Of a stretch of DNA of 64,000 bases, positions 1-11,922 are shown one piece after another; within the stretch, counting starts at the first letter, position 1, and the number at the start of each line of letters is the position of its first letter. The translations under genes and the position numbers were made by a program. Source of the DNA: Leptodontidium sp. MPI-SDFR-AT-0119 (taxonomy: Eukaryota; Ascomycota; Leotiomycetes; Helotiales; Leptodontidiaceae); contig JAHLEZ010000031.1 in assembly GCA_020726505.1 (NCBI GenBank), forward strand, positions 186,001-250,000, written 5' to 3'. The notes under the pieces were generated by a model. The model did not search any database. It was not told where the DNA came from and saw nothing but the letters and a program-made list of their open reading frames with translations.

Positions 1-3000
1 TCGAATTGAGTCCGACTTATACTCACGAACCGAATGGTCTCTCGGAGCGTGCCAGAAAGGAAATCATCGAAAAGTCAATTATAATGCGAGTAGCTGTAGG
101 CCTCCCGGAAGCTCTTTGGCTAGAAGTTACTTAAGCGGCAGCGTTTTTATATAACATAAGCCCGCTAGAGAGTCGAGGCTGGAAATCGCCTAACGAGACC
201 CTTGATACTTGGTTTCGCGGTTATTTCCGCTTTTACGACCTAATTATAGTCAAGAAATTGACTATAGACCTTCGGCCGGATTAGAACGGGATATACGCCT
301 ACAGCTCGCGAGCCTACCCTTTAATTAAGGATCAGGAAGTAAGAAACAACAAACGAGCATTTAAGGTGCTCCTTAGAGCTCATATTAGCTATCTTGTTAG
401 TTACGTTACTAGTAATATATACAAAATCTAGGTGCTAATTCTACACTGAGTCATTATCTCACGGAATGTGACCTTCGACGAGAACGTCTTCTTTAACTCA
501 GCCGAGCACGAGAAACAGGCCGGCCAGCTCGTTTCTGAAGCCAAAGACGTAGTGGAAGCTATCGAAGAAGACGAGATTCAAGACGTTAAATCAATCCTCG
601 AGGAAATCGGACTGTTTGATACAGACTCAATAGAAACTAGAGCTCTCGAAGAGCCGAGCGGTGCTCCTAGCCTCCCAAACTCGGGGGTGATAAAGAAAGC
701 AAATTTACCGCAAGCTTAAAGAAGTCTTAGACTTTAGTCTCTAGAGAGCACACTACCTCTAGTTCAGAGCTCTAGTGTCTCTTAAATGCCTCCTGCGGAT
801 TTAACTGTAGATGAACCACCCTGTGTGAGTATACCTCCGCCTGAAGAGAGCGCTAGTATGCCCGTAGCTACTATGCCAAAGAATCGTACTTATCTACAAG
901 TAGTGATTCCGGCATATATTCCCCCTACTGCAGTAGAAGAAGCCCCTACTTAAGTAGTAGATGACGCCCCCGCGTATACAAGTGAGCTAACAGTACTCGC
1001 CGCGGATGAAGCCTCTCTCACAAAATTAAGTGAGAATGAACCGGCTAAGTGAATCGGAATTGGAGAGGCCTCTCTAGTTAAGAAAAAGCGCCAGTCAAAA
1101 CTAAAGGGAGCTTAGCCCTAACGCAAGAGTGATCGAATCGCCGGAGCTTCGTCAAAAGTAAGCAAACTACTACGAAAAGGAGTATATAGTTAACGTAGGA
1201 GTGATCGAATCGCTGGAGTCAATCTATTGATTCTTGCAACTATGAGCTCTATAGAGATGGTGCAAAGCGCGAAAACGATCGATTCTACTTAGGCAATCCC
1301 TGAGTATTTTAATACCTCTTTTGTAACTCTTTATCTATTTGAGGATCAAGGGGGTAAAGAGCTCACTACGCTATATAGTGTGATCCTTGTAGTAATTCTT
1401 CCTAAATCAAAGGAAGCAAAGAAGATTTCAGTGCTAGACTTTGGCTCAAGCACTTCAAAAACAGAGCTACCTCGAGTTCACTAGAAAGACGCTCCTAGGG
1501 AGCCAAGGTCCTGGAAGGATTTAGTAGATCATCTATTCGGAGAGCAATTCAAGGCCGACGCCGAGCTCGAAATTAAAAACCTAGAATCCAGAGACTGTTG
1601 GAGAGTTATGAAGGAAACTGAAGCTAAATCAATAAAGCTTGTGCCGTTAATGTGGGTCTTTACTTACAAAGAGGCTCCAGATAGTTATATTTCTCGATGC
1701 CGATTAAGGCTAGTTGTACGAGGCGATCTCTAAGACAAGGCTACTGTGCTCTTAACGTACGCCGCAACCCTCGCATCTAAGAGCTTTCGACTAGCCATGG
1801 CTTTAGCCGCGCATTTTGACTTGGAAATACGGCAATTCGACGTTGTTAACGCATTTATTAATGCGGTTCGGACTAAAGATTCGCCACCGGTCTTATGTCA
1901 GTTACTAGACGGCTATCGCTCTTATGGCCTATGCGTTGAGGTTGATCGAGCACTGTACGGCATAAGAGACTCTCCTTCTCTGTAGTATAAGGAGTTCACT
2001 AAGACTCTTACACAGCTCTATTTAATCGTAAGTAAGGAAGAACCCTATATGTTTTTCGATCAAAAGAGAAAGATATTTGTGTTGTTCTTTGTAGACGACA
2101 TTCTAGTCCTTTATTATAAGAACGATCTCACCTCAGCCGAAGCTGTGATCACGGGAATTTATTAAGTATATAAACTTCGCGAAATAGAGACGGTAGACTG
2201 GTTCCTTAGAGTCAGGATTATTAGGAATCGAGCACAGGGAACGATTTCTCTTGTTCACGACATATATATCGAGAAAATCGCTAATAAATTCGGTCTAACG
2301 ACATTATTACTAAGGAGTACACCACTTCCAGGAGTCGAGCTCACTAAATATGAAGGCATTGCTCCCTTTAGTCGAGTGAAAGAGTACTAAGAAAAAGTCG
2401 GATCAGTGCTTTACCCGGTAATTCTTATTAGACCTGATATTACATACGCAGCTTCGCGATTATCTCACTTCTTGACAAATCCAAGCGAAGAGCATATTAA
2501 GGCTGTAAATTGGACTATTGAATACTTTTAGAGCACTCGATACTTGGCTATTTAGTACTTAATAGAACAGCAAGAAATTCAGCTGTTTATTGCCTCAGAT
2601 ACCTCTTTTGCCGACAATGCCGAGACTCGACGATCATCCCAAGGCTTTACCGCTGCTCTCTTCGGAGGTATTTTTGACTGGAAAGCTAGTTTACAAGCCA
2701 CAGTTACTACTTCAATTACTAAAGTAGAGTTACTAGGAGTCGAAAGAACTGCCAAGGCAATAATAGCGCTTAAAAGGCTGTTTGCAGAGATCCTTCTTAA
2801 CTTAGGAGAAGTTTGGAAAATCCACTGCGATAACAAGTAAACAATTCGACTAATTGTCAGCGAAGGCGAGCGAATTACAATAAAGCTACGTCACGTCGAC
2901 ATTTAAAATATGTGGCTTCGGCAGGAGCACTCTAAGGGGACTTTTGAGATCACTTATTTGTTTACGACAGAGATGCCGGCAGATAGACTTACAAAGAACC

Positions 3001-3080
3001 TTACTCGTCAACAATTCGATCATTTCCGAGCTCTTTTGAACCTTAAGGACGTTAGAGCGCAGATCTCTACTGCTCCATAG
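1..3080 (+). pseudogene. Ty1/copia pol relic (integrase to RNase H), RIP-degraded
   Basis: The conceptual plus-strand translation, read through many TAA/TAG stops, follows the order of a copia polyprotein. The integrase C-terminal part is at about 1-430 (GLSERARKEIIEK, then a SPLESRGWKSPNE-like stretch). A VTFDENVFF linker follows near 468. Reverse transcriptase (RVT_2) occupies about 1590-2450, with FDVVNAFINA near 1840 and the catalytic FVDD near 2092. An RNase H region runs about 2585-3050 (ASDTSFADN, then DWKASLQATVTTS). Gag and protease would lie left of the window edge. Stops are mostly at former CAA/CAG codons, as RIP produces. The element is dead. Copia assignment is confident; exact ends are not. 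Confidence 0.85.
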
Positions 3081-3440
3081 CTCTCTTAATCTTCCCTTCG
3101 TAAATCTTCCTTTTAATTTAACTTATATTCTTTTGAATTGTGTATCTCCTTTGTTCTTTATATTTTTGTTGCTTATTTCAAGTATATCATAGGAGCTGTA
3201 ATGCTCACTTTAAGTTTCCTTTGTCAAAGTGGTGTCATTAGGGTGGCTAGCCCTCAAAATCCGCCCTCTACCACTGTTAGGGCCATTTCTAGGAATCCGA
3301 ACCTCTCAAAGTAAATATAAGGGGTAACTTGGTTGTTTAGGGGTTCTTAAGCCCCGCCTCACATAAAACAACGTAACGTAACGCAAAAACGCAAATACAA
3401 GGGGTAACTTTGTTGTTTGCGGGGTTCTTAAGCCCCGGAA
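3081..3440. repeat. 3' non-coding tail with a direct repeat of about 45 bp
   Basis: After the RNase H end the sequence is AT-rich and non-coding. It then holds two near-identical copies of a block that begins with AAGGGGTAACTT, continues with GTTGTTT, and ends with GGGGTTCTTAAGCCCC (about 3316-3357 and 3395-3437). The last 16 bases are almost self-complementary and could fold into a hairpin. Between the copies lie short ACGTAACGTAACGC-type repeats. This may be the 3' untranslated end or LTR remnant of the relic on its left; I could not find its partner LTR. Confidence 0.5.
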
Positions 3441-3481
3441 GCACACTACTACCGCTCACAAGCGCCCGTCCTCCTCTAGCT

Positions 3482-4180
3482 CTAGAGCTGTCCGGAGAGC
3501 AGCCCGATATTAGTCAAGAAACTTCTAGGGTCAACGAGCTTAACAAAAGGGTTCTTGTGATTACTTACGCTTTGAGGCTCGTCGGCCTTAATCGCCTCAA
3601 TGAGACAAGTGGCGAAGGGAGCCACCCCAGTAAAGCAAGGGACACATTTGTGCCCGAAAGAGCACTGAAAGCACCGAGCACTGCGCCCGGCAGTATTCTC
3701 CCGGTAAACGCTAGGCAACGAACTATCCTTGCCCTTTTTGCTACTAAGGGCCGAACGAGCGTAGTGCTAGCAAGGCACCGCGCGGCGCGCACCGGCAATA
3801 GGAACCGACTTCTTCTTGGTCTCGGCGGCCTCACTAGAGGAGCCAGTAGAGCCAGCAGGGGAGGAGAGCGCAGTAGGGGCCGTAGAGGGCTCTCCCTGGC
3901 CTCCGGCGAAGGAGGAACCTAACTCCGCAGAGGGAGTAAGTGAACTCTAACCCCGAGGGGAGGGAATTCCCAGGGAAGAGGGAGGGGGGGGGATCTAACC
4001 CAAAACATCGTCTAGAGTGTACTCTTGAATGTCCACGAGCACACTAGCTACGGCGGAGCGCTCGGAGGCGGCGGCAGGGGAGGAGGGGCCGGCGGGGACA
4101 CGAGCCGGAATAGTGCTGGCGTTAGAAGAGATCTGTTTATTATAGTTAGCCCTTACAAATTTAGTCTCACAATCAGCCAG
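3482..4180 (-). pseudogene. GC-rich, repeat-derived coding relic with a Cys/His cluster
   Basis: The minus strand reads in pieces as a protein-like frame. A Ser/Ala/Pro-rich part (4180 down to 4000) is followed by a Thr/Ser/Ala/Glu part and then by a stretch with RCFQCSFGHKCVPCF (near 3670-3630), a compact C-x2-C-x3-H-x-C pattern. Frames shift between the pieces and contain stops, so it is not an intact gene. Base composition is far more GC-rich than the RIP-flattened DNA around it. It could be the gag-like or accessory ORF of an LTR element whose LTR is at 4400-4617, or a captured fragment. I do not recognise a specific family. Confidence 0.35.
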
Positions 4181-4244
4181 TCAAATGCCGACTCTTCGAC
4201 TTCGATCACTGCACCAAGGGAAAACTGCTCAACTTACGGAAGAC

Positions 4245-4302
4245 ATTATTGTTGTTGTTATTATTGTTGAAGTTAAAGTTGACGTTAAAGTTGTTATTGT
4301 TA
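4245..4302. repeat. TTG/TTA-type trinucleotide microsatellite
   Basis: About 58 bp of GTT/ATT/AAG triplets. On the minus strand they would encode an Asn-rich run with interspersed Phe and Val. Simple-sequence tract with no function visible. Confidence 0.8.
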
Positions 4303-4399
4303 GAGGAAAATTTGTAAATAAAAACAAACTCTTGTACTACTAAATATTGTTTTCCCGTCTTCTTTTGGCCTAGCGTGGTCGCTTCACAGCTGGGGGGTG

Positions 4400-4617
4400 T
4401 GTCACGGTACATAGTTAGCGGCACCTCTTACGCGAGCCCACTGAACGGCCAGGTGTGCTTCCTGCACACCCACAACTAGCTAAACCTACCTACTTGACAT
4501 ATATATAGCTAGCTTTCTTCCTCTCAACGAGAGGGCAGAGCACTTCTTAATCAATCTTTTGCTCCCCACTACTTCACTAATTAGTACTTCTCTACCCCTT
4601 GAGTATTCTACGTGATA
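4400..4617. mobile_element. LTR-like segment (TGTCACG...CGTGATA), 218 bp
   Basis: The segment starts TGTCACG and ends CGTGATA, which is the inverted complement apart from one C-to-T change expected from RIP, so its ends look like TG...CA of an LTR. A G-rich stretch, TGGGGGGTG, lies immediately to its left and resembles a polypurine tract, which would make this a 3' LTR in plus orientation for the GC-rich islet at 3.4-4.4 kb. No clear target duplication is visible (GGGTG versus GATAT), so the call is tentative. Confidence 0.4.
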
Positions 4618-4618
4618 G

Positions 4619-4936
4619 ATATTTAATAGTTTAATTTACAGCCTTAATATACTCTTCGCTTAGATTTGTTAAGAAGTAAGATAATTACGAAGCTATATAT
4701 ATAATATTAAGTCTTATAAGAATTGCTGGGTAAAGTACTAATCCGACCTTTTCTTAATACTCTTTTACTCGATTAAAGGGAGTAATGCCTTCGTACTTAG
4801 TAAGCTTAATTCCTAGGAGTAATATACTTCTTAATAAGGATATCGTTAAATTAAATTTATTAGTGATTTTCTTAATATATATATCGTAAACAAGAGAGAT
4901 CGTTCCTTGTACTCGATTCCTAATAATCCTAACTTT
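4619..4936 (-). pseudogene. Inverted copia reverse-transcriptase fragment
   Basis: The reverse complement aligns with positions of about 2208-2530 of the copia relic at the left of the window (shared words include GGATTATTAGGAATCGAG and GAAGGCATT, then GGCTGTAAATT). It is a second, opposite-oriented copy of the RT C-terminal region. Differences are mostly transitions. It stops exactly where the gypsy LTR begins at 4937 and where the LTR-like segment ends on its left. Confidence 0.75.
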
Positions 4937-5237
4937 TGTTACGACCTACGATGCGCCTCGTATTCTAACCGACACGGGCTCGTAGCATCGCTGGCTATGC
5001 GACGGCGCTAAGCCTAATAGAGAAGACTAAGTAACGAGCTTACGACATATTAACGTAAATAGCACTCGACTACGCTAGGCCTTATTAAGAGGGTCCTTTA
5101 TATATTTATACTCGAGCCTTCCCTTATAAAGAGCTCTCCTTTCCTCCTTGTCTTTCTTCTCGATTCTAAGCGTAGTTTTAAGTCTAAATATAAAGTTAAA
5201 GTCTACTTATTATATTAACCTCTTATTAGCCGTAATA
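4937..5237 (+). mobile_element. 5' LTR of a Ty3/gypsy element (301 bp)
   Basis: It begins TGTTACGA and ends CCGTAATA (CCGTAACA before RIP), giving short inverted ends. It matches base for base, apart from transitions, the reverse complement of 6711-7014 over its full length. The gag relic follows downstream, so this is taken as the element's own 5' LTR. No matching plus-strand 3' LTR is present because later insertions interrupt the element. Confidence 0.75.
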
Positions 5238-7320
5238 TAAGAAAAGACTAATACTCCTTTATAATAAAGTATTATATTTTACTTAGTCTTGCGCCTTATT
5301 AACTTGCCCTTATAATAAGTTAATAACGAGCCTTAATACCTTAGCTTATTCGATAAATAAGTACCTCTTTACCTTAGTAATAAACTACCCTAAAGAAAAC
5401 TAAATATTCTCTCGCTATTAACTTATCTTATTATAACTTGACGCGCGTCGTTGTTTTATAATATATATTTAATTAATAAATTAATTAATAACCTTAAACA
5501 CCTCTTTACTTTACCTTACTATTACTGCCGACTTCTCCCCCTTATCGGCGAAGCTTTAAAGAGAGAAGCGCCCCTTTATAGTTAGGCTTTATTAATATCC
5601 TTATTCCTTCTATTAAGACTCTTTTAAAAGAATTAGATAACTTTAACGGATTCGACTTAGACTCGGAGGATAAACCTTAGAGCTTTTTCGACGTATTGCT
5701 AAAGCCTACTGACATGGAGGGCCTTACCCCTGCTTAATAAGCTAAGATAAATTAGCTAATTAAGGACTCTATTAGCTCTACTATCGCCGTTACTATTACT
5801 TAAGCTCTTACTTAATATACCGCCGATAACTCTCGTCAAGAGACTCGTACTCCTTCCCCTTCTTCTGACTAGTTAATACGTACTCTTATAATTAACCTTT
5901 AATTAACCGCCGACTATTACTTACTGAAGTTAGATATATTGATTCTAGCGGTGAAGCCTTTTAAAGTTAAGTACCCCTAACTCCCCTTTAGCGATTATAA
6001 GGGAGATATTAAATATAATACTTAAAAGATAAAAATAAAGTTATTTTTAAAAGAGTACTTTAATAACTTTAAGAATAAGATATTTTAAGTCAACGTTTAC
6101 TTCTAGTATACTATTAACGAAGCTAAGACTATGATCCTTTAACATATAAATCCCGATTATACCGGAACCTTTAATATAATAGCCGACGTATTAAAGGCGT
6201 TAGATTAGCGATTCTTCGACTATAACTAAGTCTAGGCTATTAAGAGATTATATAATTAACTTACTATAAGTAATATAATATATAACGACTTTTAAGTTAA
6301 ATTTATATTATACGCTATTATAAGTAAAATCGCTTGCTCCTGCTAGTTCGAGGATATATATAAGAAGGTATCCCTGAATATTAAACACATGATTTACATC
6401 GAGAAGTATAAGATAAACAATAATTATATTACTTTTAATAAATTCCTAGTTATTACGGACTAAGAAAGCCGTAATATTACGTTAAAAGAAGTTATTTCGA
6501 CCCGCAAAGTTTAATCTAATATAGCCTTTAACATTAACGACTCACGCGACATCTTAAAGAAAGAAAACTAGCGTACTACTTCCCCTACGCCGGCTACTAT
6601 AGTAAGAAAACCCCTAACCCCGAGTCTAAGACTACTATTAAATGCCTATTACCGTATACCTTCCCCCTCGCCCGTCTTACGTTGACTTAAGTCTCCTATG
6701 CCTCTTCTTATGTTACGGCTGGCAAGAGGTTGATACGGCGAGTTAACTCTAGCTTTGTATTTAGGCCTTTAGCTACGCTCAAAATCGAGAAAAAAAGACA
6801 AGGAGGAAAGGGGAGCTCTCTATAAGGGAGGGCTCGAGTATATATATATATAAAGGACCCTCTTAATAGGGCCTAGCGTAGTCAAGTGCTATTCACGTCA
6901 ACATGTCGCAGGCTCGCCACTTAGTCTTCCCTATTGGGCTTAGCGCCGTCGCATAGCCAGCGATGTTACGAGCCCGTGTCGGTTAGAATACGAGGCGCAT
7001 CGTAACTCATAACATCTTATACTTAGGGACGTCTCTTTCGACACTTGTCTCTACTATAATAAGACTGGCTATTAGGCTAGCGACTGTCTTAAGCGCCGTA
7101 AAAACTAAGCTCTCAATAAGTTAATTTCTAAGTTAATCATCGGCGAGGATCTAAAGATTAATAAGCTCTTAAAAAACTCTTAAGTTATAATAAAGACTTA
7201 TACTTTAGTATAAGTTATAACTTATAAAAGAACTTAGTATTTGATTTCTATATTCTTATTAGAAGACGACAATTCTTAATTAGTATTAAACTAAGAAGAA
7301 ATAGATTCTTTATTAAAACC
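5238..7320 (+). pseudogene. Ty3/gypsy gag relic, interrupted by a solo LTR
   Basis: Reading through stops, about 5930-6520 gives a gypsy-type Gag core (MIL.HINPDYTGTFN near 6130, KALD.RFFDYN near 6195, then IEKYKINNNYITFNKF near 6400). A retroviral-type zinc knuckle lies at about 7044-7095, where the C-x2-C-x4-H-x4-C pattern survives as C..Y....Y....C, since Cys and His codons turned into Tyr by C-to-T/G-to-A change. Between the two parts sits an inverted solo LTR (6711-7014). An acidic tail follows up to 7320, where copia-1 has inserted. Protease and pol are absent from the window. Confidence 0.75.
6711..7014 (-). mobile_element. Solo gypsy LTR in inverted orientation with TSD TCTTA
   Basis: 304 bp, the reverse complement of the 5' LTR at 4937-5237. 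It begins TGTTACGG and ends CATAACA as written. It is flanked by a perfect 5-bp duplication, TCTTA at 6706-6710 and at 7015-7019. It interrupts the gag relic between the core and the zinc knuckle. This is an independent insertion of the same family followed by LTR-LTR recombination, not one arm of a single inverted element. Confidence 0.85.
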
Positions 7321-10300
7321 TGTTGGTCCACAGGTCCCTGTATAAGTATACTTCGGTCTGGAAAAGGTGGTGCGGGTCAAAGTCAGGGGTCAGAGCCTAG
7401 CCGGACTGGTTCCGGTGGAGATTCGGTGGTATTTCGTAATATATAGTCTGGCTCTCCTCGCACTCTCTTCGAATATACATAGATTTTGAACTATATATTT
7501 ATTACTCTGTCACTATACTCGTATTAGAATATATTTATACATGCGGCGTAATATATAAACCGGTACTACACTAACACTAATTAGTAGCAAGCTTATATCG
7601 TCAACCTTATTATAGACAGAAAAGGTCTTAAGTTATAAAGTAGATTCTAGGCTTTAACTTAAGGAGTACTTTACTATATTTTCCTTAAAGGGCATTTTAC
7701 TTTTTCTAGATCGTGAAGGGAAAGCAACTTCTCTCTTGAGACTCGATTAAGACAACTACACGTCAGAGAAGAGCTATTATAACACGACAGTTACTTTACG
7801 AAGACTATTAATTTAATATCCTTGAATCTAAAACTTTAGACCTTCAAGAAACCTATTTAAGAACCTACTAGATCACTTACGAATTATATCTGACACAATA
7901 GCGGATACTTTAGACCGTACGCTAGAGCTAAAGTTAACTCCGGAAATATTTAATAATACGGCTACACTAAGAGAAACGCTAAATCTTAGTCTAGCTTTTA
8001 TAAGAGATACGACGATATACTCGCAAAAGTTCCGTAAGTCCTTTTATAATAGCCGTATTAAGGGAGAGTTCCTTTTCTAAGACTTTTAAGAGTATTTTAA
8101 GAGTTAGACGGCAAAGGAGTTTAGATTAATTAAGGTTACGAAACGTATATACTTTAAGGACGACTTACGAGCTTTTAATGTGTTTATACGACGACAAAGG
8201 GGGACGAGGACAGTAAAGGCTTTAGTAAAGGTAATATAAGCTAAAGAAAATTTATGGCCAGAGGACTAAATAGAAATGTAAATTCGGAACTACCCCGAAT
8301 CGGTACCGAATTACATCTAGGAATTACTCTCTCGACTACTACCGCTGTTCCTAATAACACTTTAATAAAATCAAACCCTGATGTCTTCATAATACTAACT
8401 AGAGGTAGTTATCTATTCCGTAAAGGAAGACACTCCTTTAGAAGGGTCAGGAGTGAAACTTACAGAGACAATTTAGTTATTAAGATTACCTAAGATCTCT
8501 CTTACTAAAAGAAATAAGGTCGAGGATCTATATAGTGTAACCCCCCTACTTATAGTCCTAAAGAAGGAGTTCTCATTTACTCCTAAGAGGGATCCCCTAA
8601 GTAATCTCTACTTATAGAGATTAAATGACTACGCGTTGCCAAATCTTACATTAACGCTAGTAATATACCTACGGGACAGGTCATTACTACTATTTGAGGT
8701 TCCTAAGACTACCAGACTATATATAAAGCCGATTTAGCTATTATAGTATATTATAGATCTATTAACCCTAGACTAAGTAAAATCGTTAGTAAACCTTATT
8801 AAGATATACACTAAGGAGTTCTAATATAACAGAGACAAGGACTACTTAAATAAGAAGCTTTACATCTTCGCCGACTTATATCAGAGAGTATCTATTAAGA
8901 CTAAAGTCTAGAACTGAGCCTTTCTGTTAATACTACGAGACAAAGCTAGTTCGTACTACTACTAGTACTTCTAGAATAAGGGGTACTTATTTAATAAGTT
9001 TATTAAAACGACTCGCGAACACTTTAAGACAAAAGAGAAAGTTAATAAGTTCCTTAGCCGGTGGTTTAGTTTAACTTTCTTGTTATTTTAAGAAAAGCCT
9101 CACTAGACGGGGAAACTAGTACTAACTTAATTAAAGAACTTCGCTAAGGAATTATAGAGTATTTAGCTTAGCCTAAAAGACGACAATATACGGAACAATA
9201 AGACGCTCTATAATAAGCTCGTGTAAGGAGTATCAGGGAACCCCCTCTTTAAGATGGCCTTATTTTAGGCACCCCTTACTTTCCCTACGTTAATAAATAG
9301 TCTTCACTCCGCCGTCGGTGTTAAAGTAACTCATAACTCGGGATCGAGGGTAAGTAAGTACTTCGGATCACATATAAATCGCCACTGATCTTATGTCGTA
9401 AATAGGGCGACTTATTACTCTAACTGTAAGATGAAATTTTTAAGTAAAAATAAACGCGGAGACAAATTCTAACTTATATTAAGTTATATAAGCTATATTA
9501 TTTACAAGAAGATAAATTACTATAATAGTCGCCACTTTAACAAAGAGTAAGTAGTGTCAAAGGTATAATACTTCGCGGCGCGTAAGGTCGAAGGAGTAAA
9601 GGCCACAGATAAGACCTTTAGGAGCTACTTAACTTATATTAAGGGGATCGACCCTAATTTAGACTAGAACCGGACTATATCCGGACACTATTTAAGAAGT
9701 CACTAAGATACGGATTTAGACACTTTAATAGATATTAACGATTCTTTAGAGAGTTCCGACGACGATAATAATAATAATATCGCAAACTTCACGACTATAT
9801 TTATAGTAAGTGAAGCACAGTATAATATACGAGAAGTTATAGGGCAACTTAAGGAGAGGAAGGCTACTTATATCCTAGAAAGTAAAATCAAGAGACTTAC
9901 TCTTAGTAAGGCCTATATAACGTAATAAATAGATAGATTCTTTTAAGGACTATTAATTAATATAGGGGCATCTAATAAAAACACGAGAGAGATTAACTAA
10001 TTATAAGCTTTATAGCGAATTTAAGATGTCAAGTTTAATACTAATTAGGCGGGCTAAAGCCAGATCACATTCGGTGCCGGTTCGCGATTGTCTCTAGAGG
10101 TTACTACAATTAACACTCCGGCTAGAGAAATAAACTTCTAAATCGTGGACGTAAATATCCTATTTCTAGTTTATTTATAATAGCTAAATACGCTAAATAC
10201 GTAATATAACAACTTACGTAACGTCTTAATTTAAGGCGACAAGAAGTACTTAATTGTACGGAAGTATAAGTATTTATGGCTACTTTTAAATTAATATTGT

Positions 10301-11922
10301 CAATTACTAGACACTTCTACTAGAACGATTAATATATATCACCTGACCGAATTAGAAATACGTCGGCTTTATAGGCGTTTCGGACACCCTTCGGTAAGAC
10401 GTCTTCAGTACCTACTAGATCAAGCTGGCCATAAGTATGATTCGGAAATTATGCTGAGGGTTAAGGAAATGTGTGAGTATTGCTAGAGGCATATAGACGC
10501 TCTATATAAGTTCCGTTTCAAGCTGTAAGACGACGTCGACTTTAATTATATAATCTACGTAGACATCGCGATGTTTAGAGAACAATATACCCTCTATATA
10601 GTAGATGAGGCAATAGGTTTTAGTACGGCGAAACTACTCCAAAAGGCCCCCGGTTCCGCTACGGCTCGGGCCACTTTTAACGTATTTAAGTCAATATAGA
10701 TTAACACCTACTTAAGACCTCCAGATTTCGTCGTGTATAACTATAACACTAATTTCAATTCTAAGGAGTTTCGGAGTGCACTTAGATTTGTAGGTAATAC
10801 CCCTAAGTTAGTACTTATTAAGGCACACTATTTAATTAGCAAAGTTGAGCGATATTACCGCCTACTACGCTATACCTACGAAATCATCTCTAAAGAGCAC
10901 CTTAAGTTAAGCGACAAAGACCGACTATAAATAATAATAAAAGTAGTAAACGATATAGTTAGTTCTAATAAGCTAATCCTTATACTACTTGTTTTTAGGG
11001 TATACTCTAGAATGACGGAGCTAGATCCCCTAAATCCGTCAGTCGAGTAACGTGCGGCTACAATTAAGAAAGTTATAAAGGAAATACGGAAAATCTATAT
11101 TATACGTAAAGTTAGTAATACGTTAACTATACGAAACAGCCCTAGAACTACTTATATTTACGGTTTCTACTTTAATAATTAAGTTCTAGTGTACTAAGAA
11201 GGTAAAGGATAGACAGGACCTTACGATTTCTCAGGTATAAAGGGAAAATCATATAAGATCAATATAAGAAATAAGAGAATACGTACGTTCCGATCGATTA
11301 TAATTCGTCCCTTTAAGATAGACACCTTTAGCGTTAAACGACAAAAAGAAAACTTACTAGAGGATATTTATGAGTAATATCTAAGATCCCTGATTAAAAA
11401 CACTACTAAAACAGCATCGAATTTACCCTAAATCGCTGTCTAAATTCTATTTACGAAATACCTCTTAGATTTACTAACTATTAATAACGATTATAATATT
11501 AAAGTATTTTTAACTAAAAAAGAAACAAGGGACCGGGAGCTATCTATTAAACTTCGTGTTAAAAGGAAGATTATAACGTTTAGGCTACTATTTTAGTAGT
11601 CCTAAAGGACGAAATATAAAGCACTTATTAAAAGGGGTGTTTTTGTGCCTATTTATAAAGACGACCCTAGAGTAAGAGGCCACCGCATCTTTAAGTCAAG
11701 AATAGTAAACGAAGTCAAAGGCAAGGAGACGTCAACTCTATATAAGAAGTTAAGACTAGTAATTTAATACTTTAATAATAAAGGGAAGAGAAAAATATTG
11801 ACTTAGTCTCTAATAATCTAACAGTCTAACTAGTAGTTACTTATTTTCTTAACCGCTGCCGTCAAGCACCTGAATCGCCTCCAAAACTAGTCTAAATCCC
11901 ATCTGGCTATTAGGGACATCAC
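7321..11922 (+). mobile_element. copia-1: Ty1/copia element, 3'-truncated
   Basis: A 256-bp LTR (7321-7576, TGTTGG...CTAACA) is followed directly by a primer-binding region (CTAATTAGTAGCAAGC; compare TTGGTAGC before RIP). The element continues through gag, protease, integrase and the start of reverse transcriptase, then stops abruptly in the RT motif (AIRDIT) at 11922, where the LTR of copia-2 starts. No 3' LTR was found. It interrupts the gypsy relic on its left. The 5' flank is AAACC; the matching duplication cannot be checked because the right end is lost. Confidence 0.8.
8780..11922 (+). pseudogene. copia-1 gag-pol relic
   Basis: Domains in order, read through stops: Gag (KIYTKEF near 8808, LYIFADLYQRVSIKTKV near 8860, then a TREHF.TKEKV stretch); a Cys/His motif near 9500 degraded to YIIYKKINYYNSRHFNKE; aspartic protease near 9945 (GLLINIGAS for an original DTGAS); integrase from about 10330 (HLTELEIRRLYRRFGHPS, the HHCC region; IIYVDIAMF near 10550; VERYYRLLRYTYEI near 10847); and the start of RVT_2 near 11630 (GVFVPIYKDD, FKSRIVNEVKGK). 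The ORF at 10733-10930 is simply an unbroken piece of the integrase. Dead by RIP. Confidence 0.8.

Noticed and set aside
3410..3922. 170-residue plus-strand ORF in the GC-rich islet
   Set aside because: Composition-driven Arg/Ala/Gly-rich frame with no ATG context or homology; the minus strand reads more like protein.
4937..7014. A 2.1-kb inverted-repeat DNA transposon with 300-bp arms
   Set aside because: The interior is gypsy gag, the right arm has its own TCTTA duplication, and the arms have LTR-type TG...CA ends.
8254..8493. 79-residue plus-strand ORF in copia-1
   Set aside because: A stop-free stretch of the degraded 5' region of copia-1 with no domain of its own.
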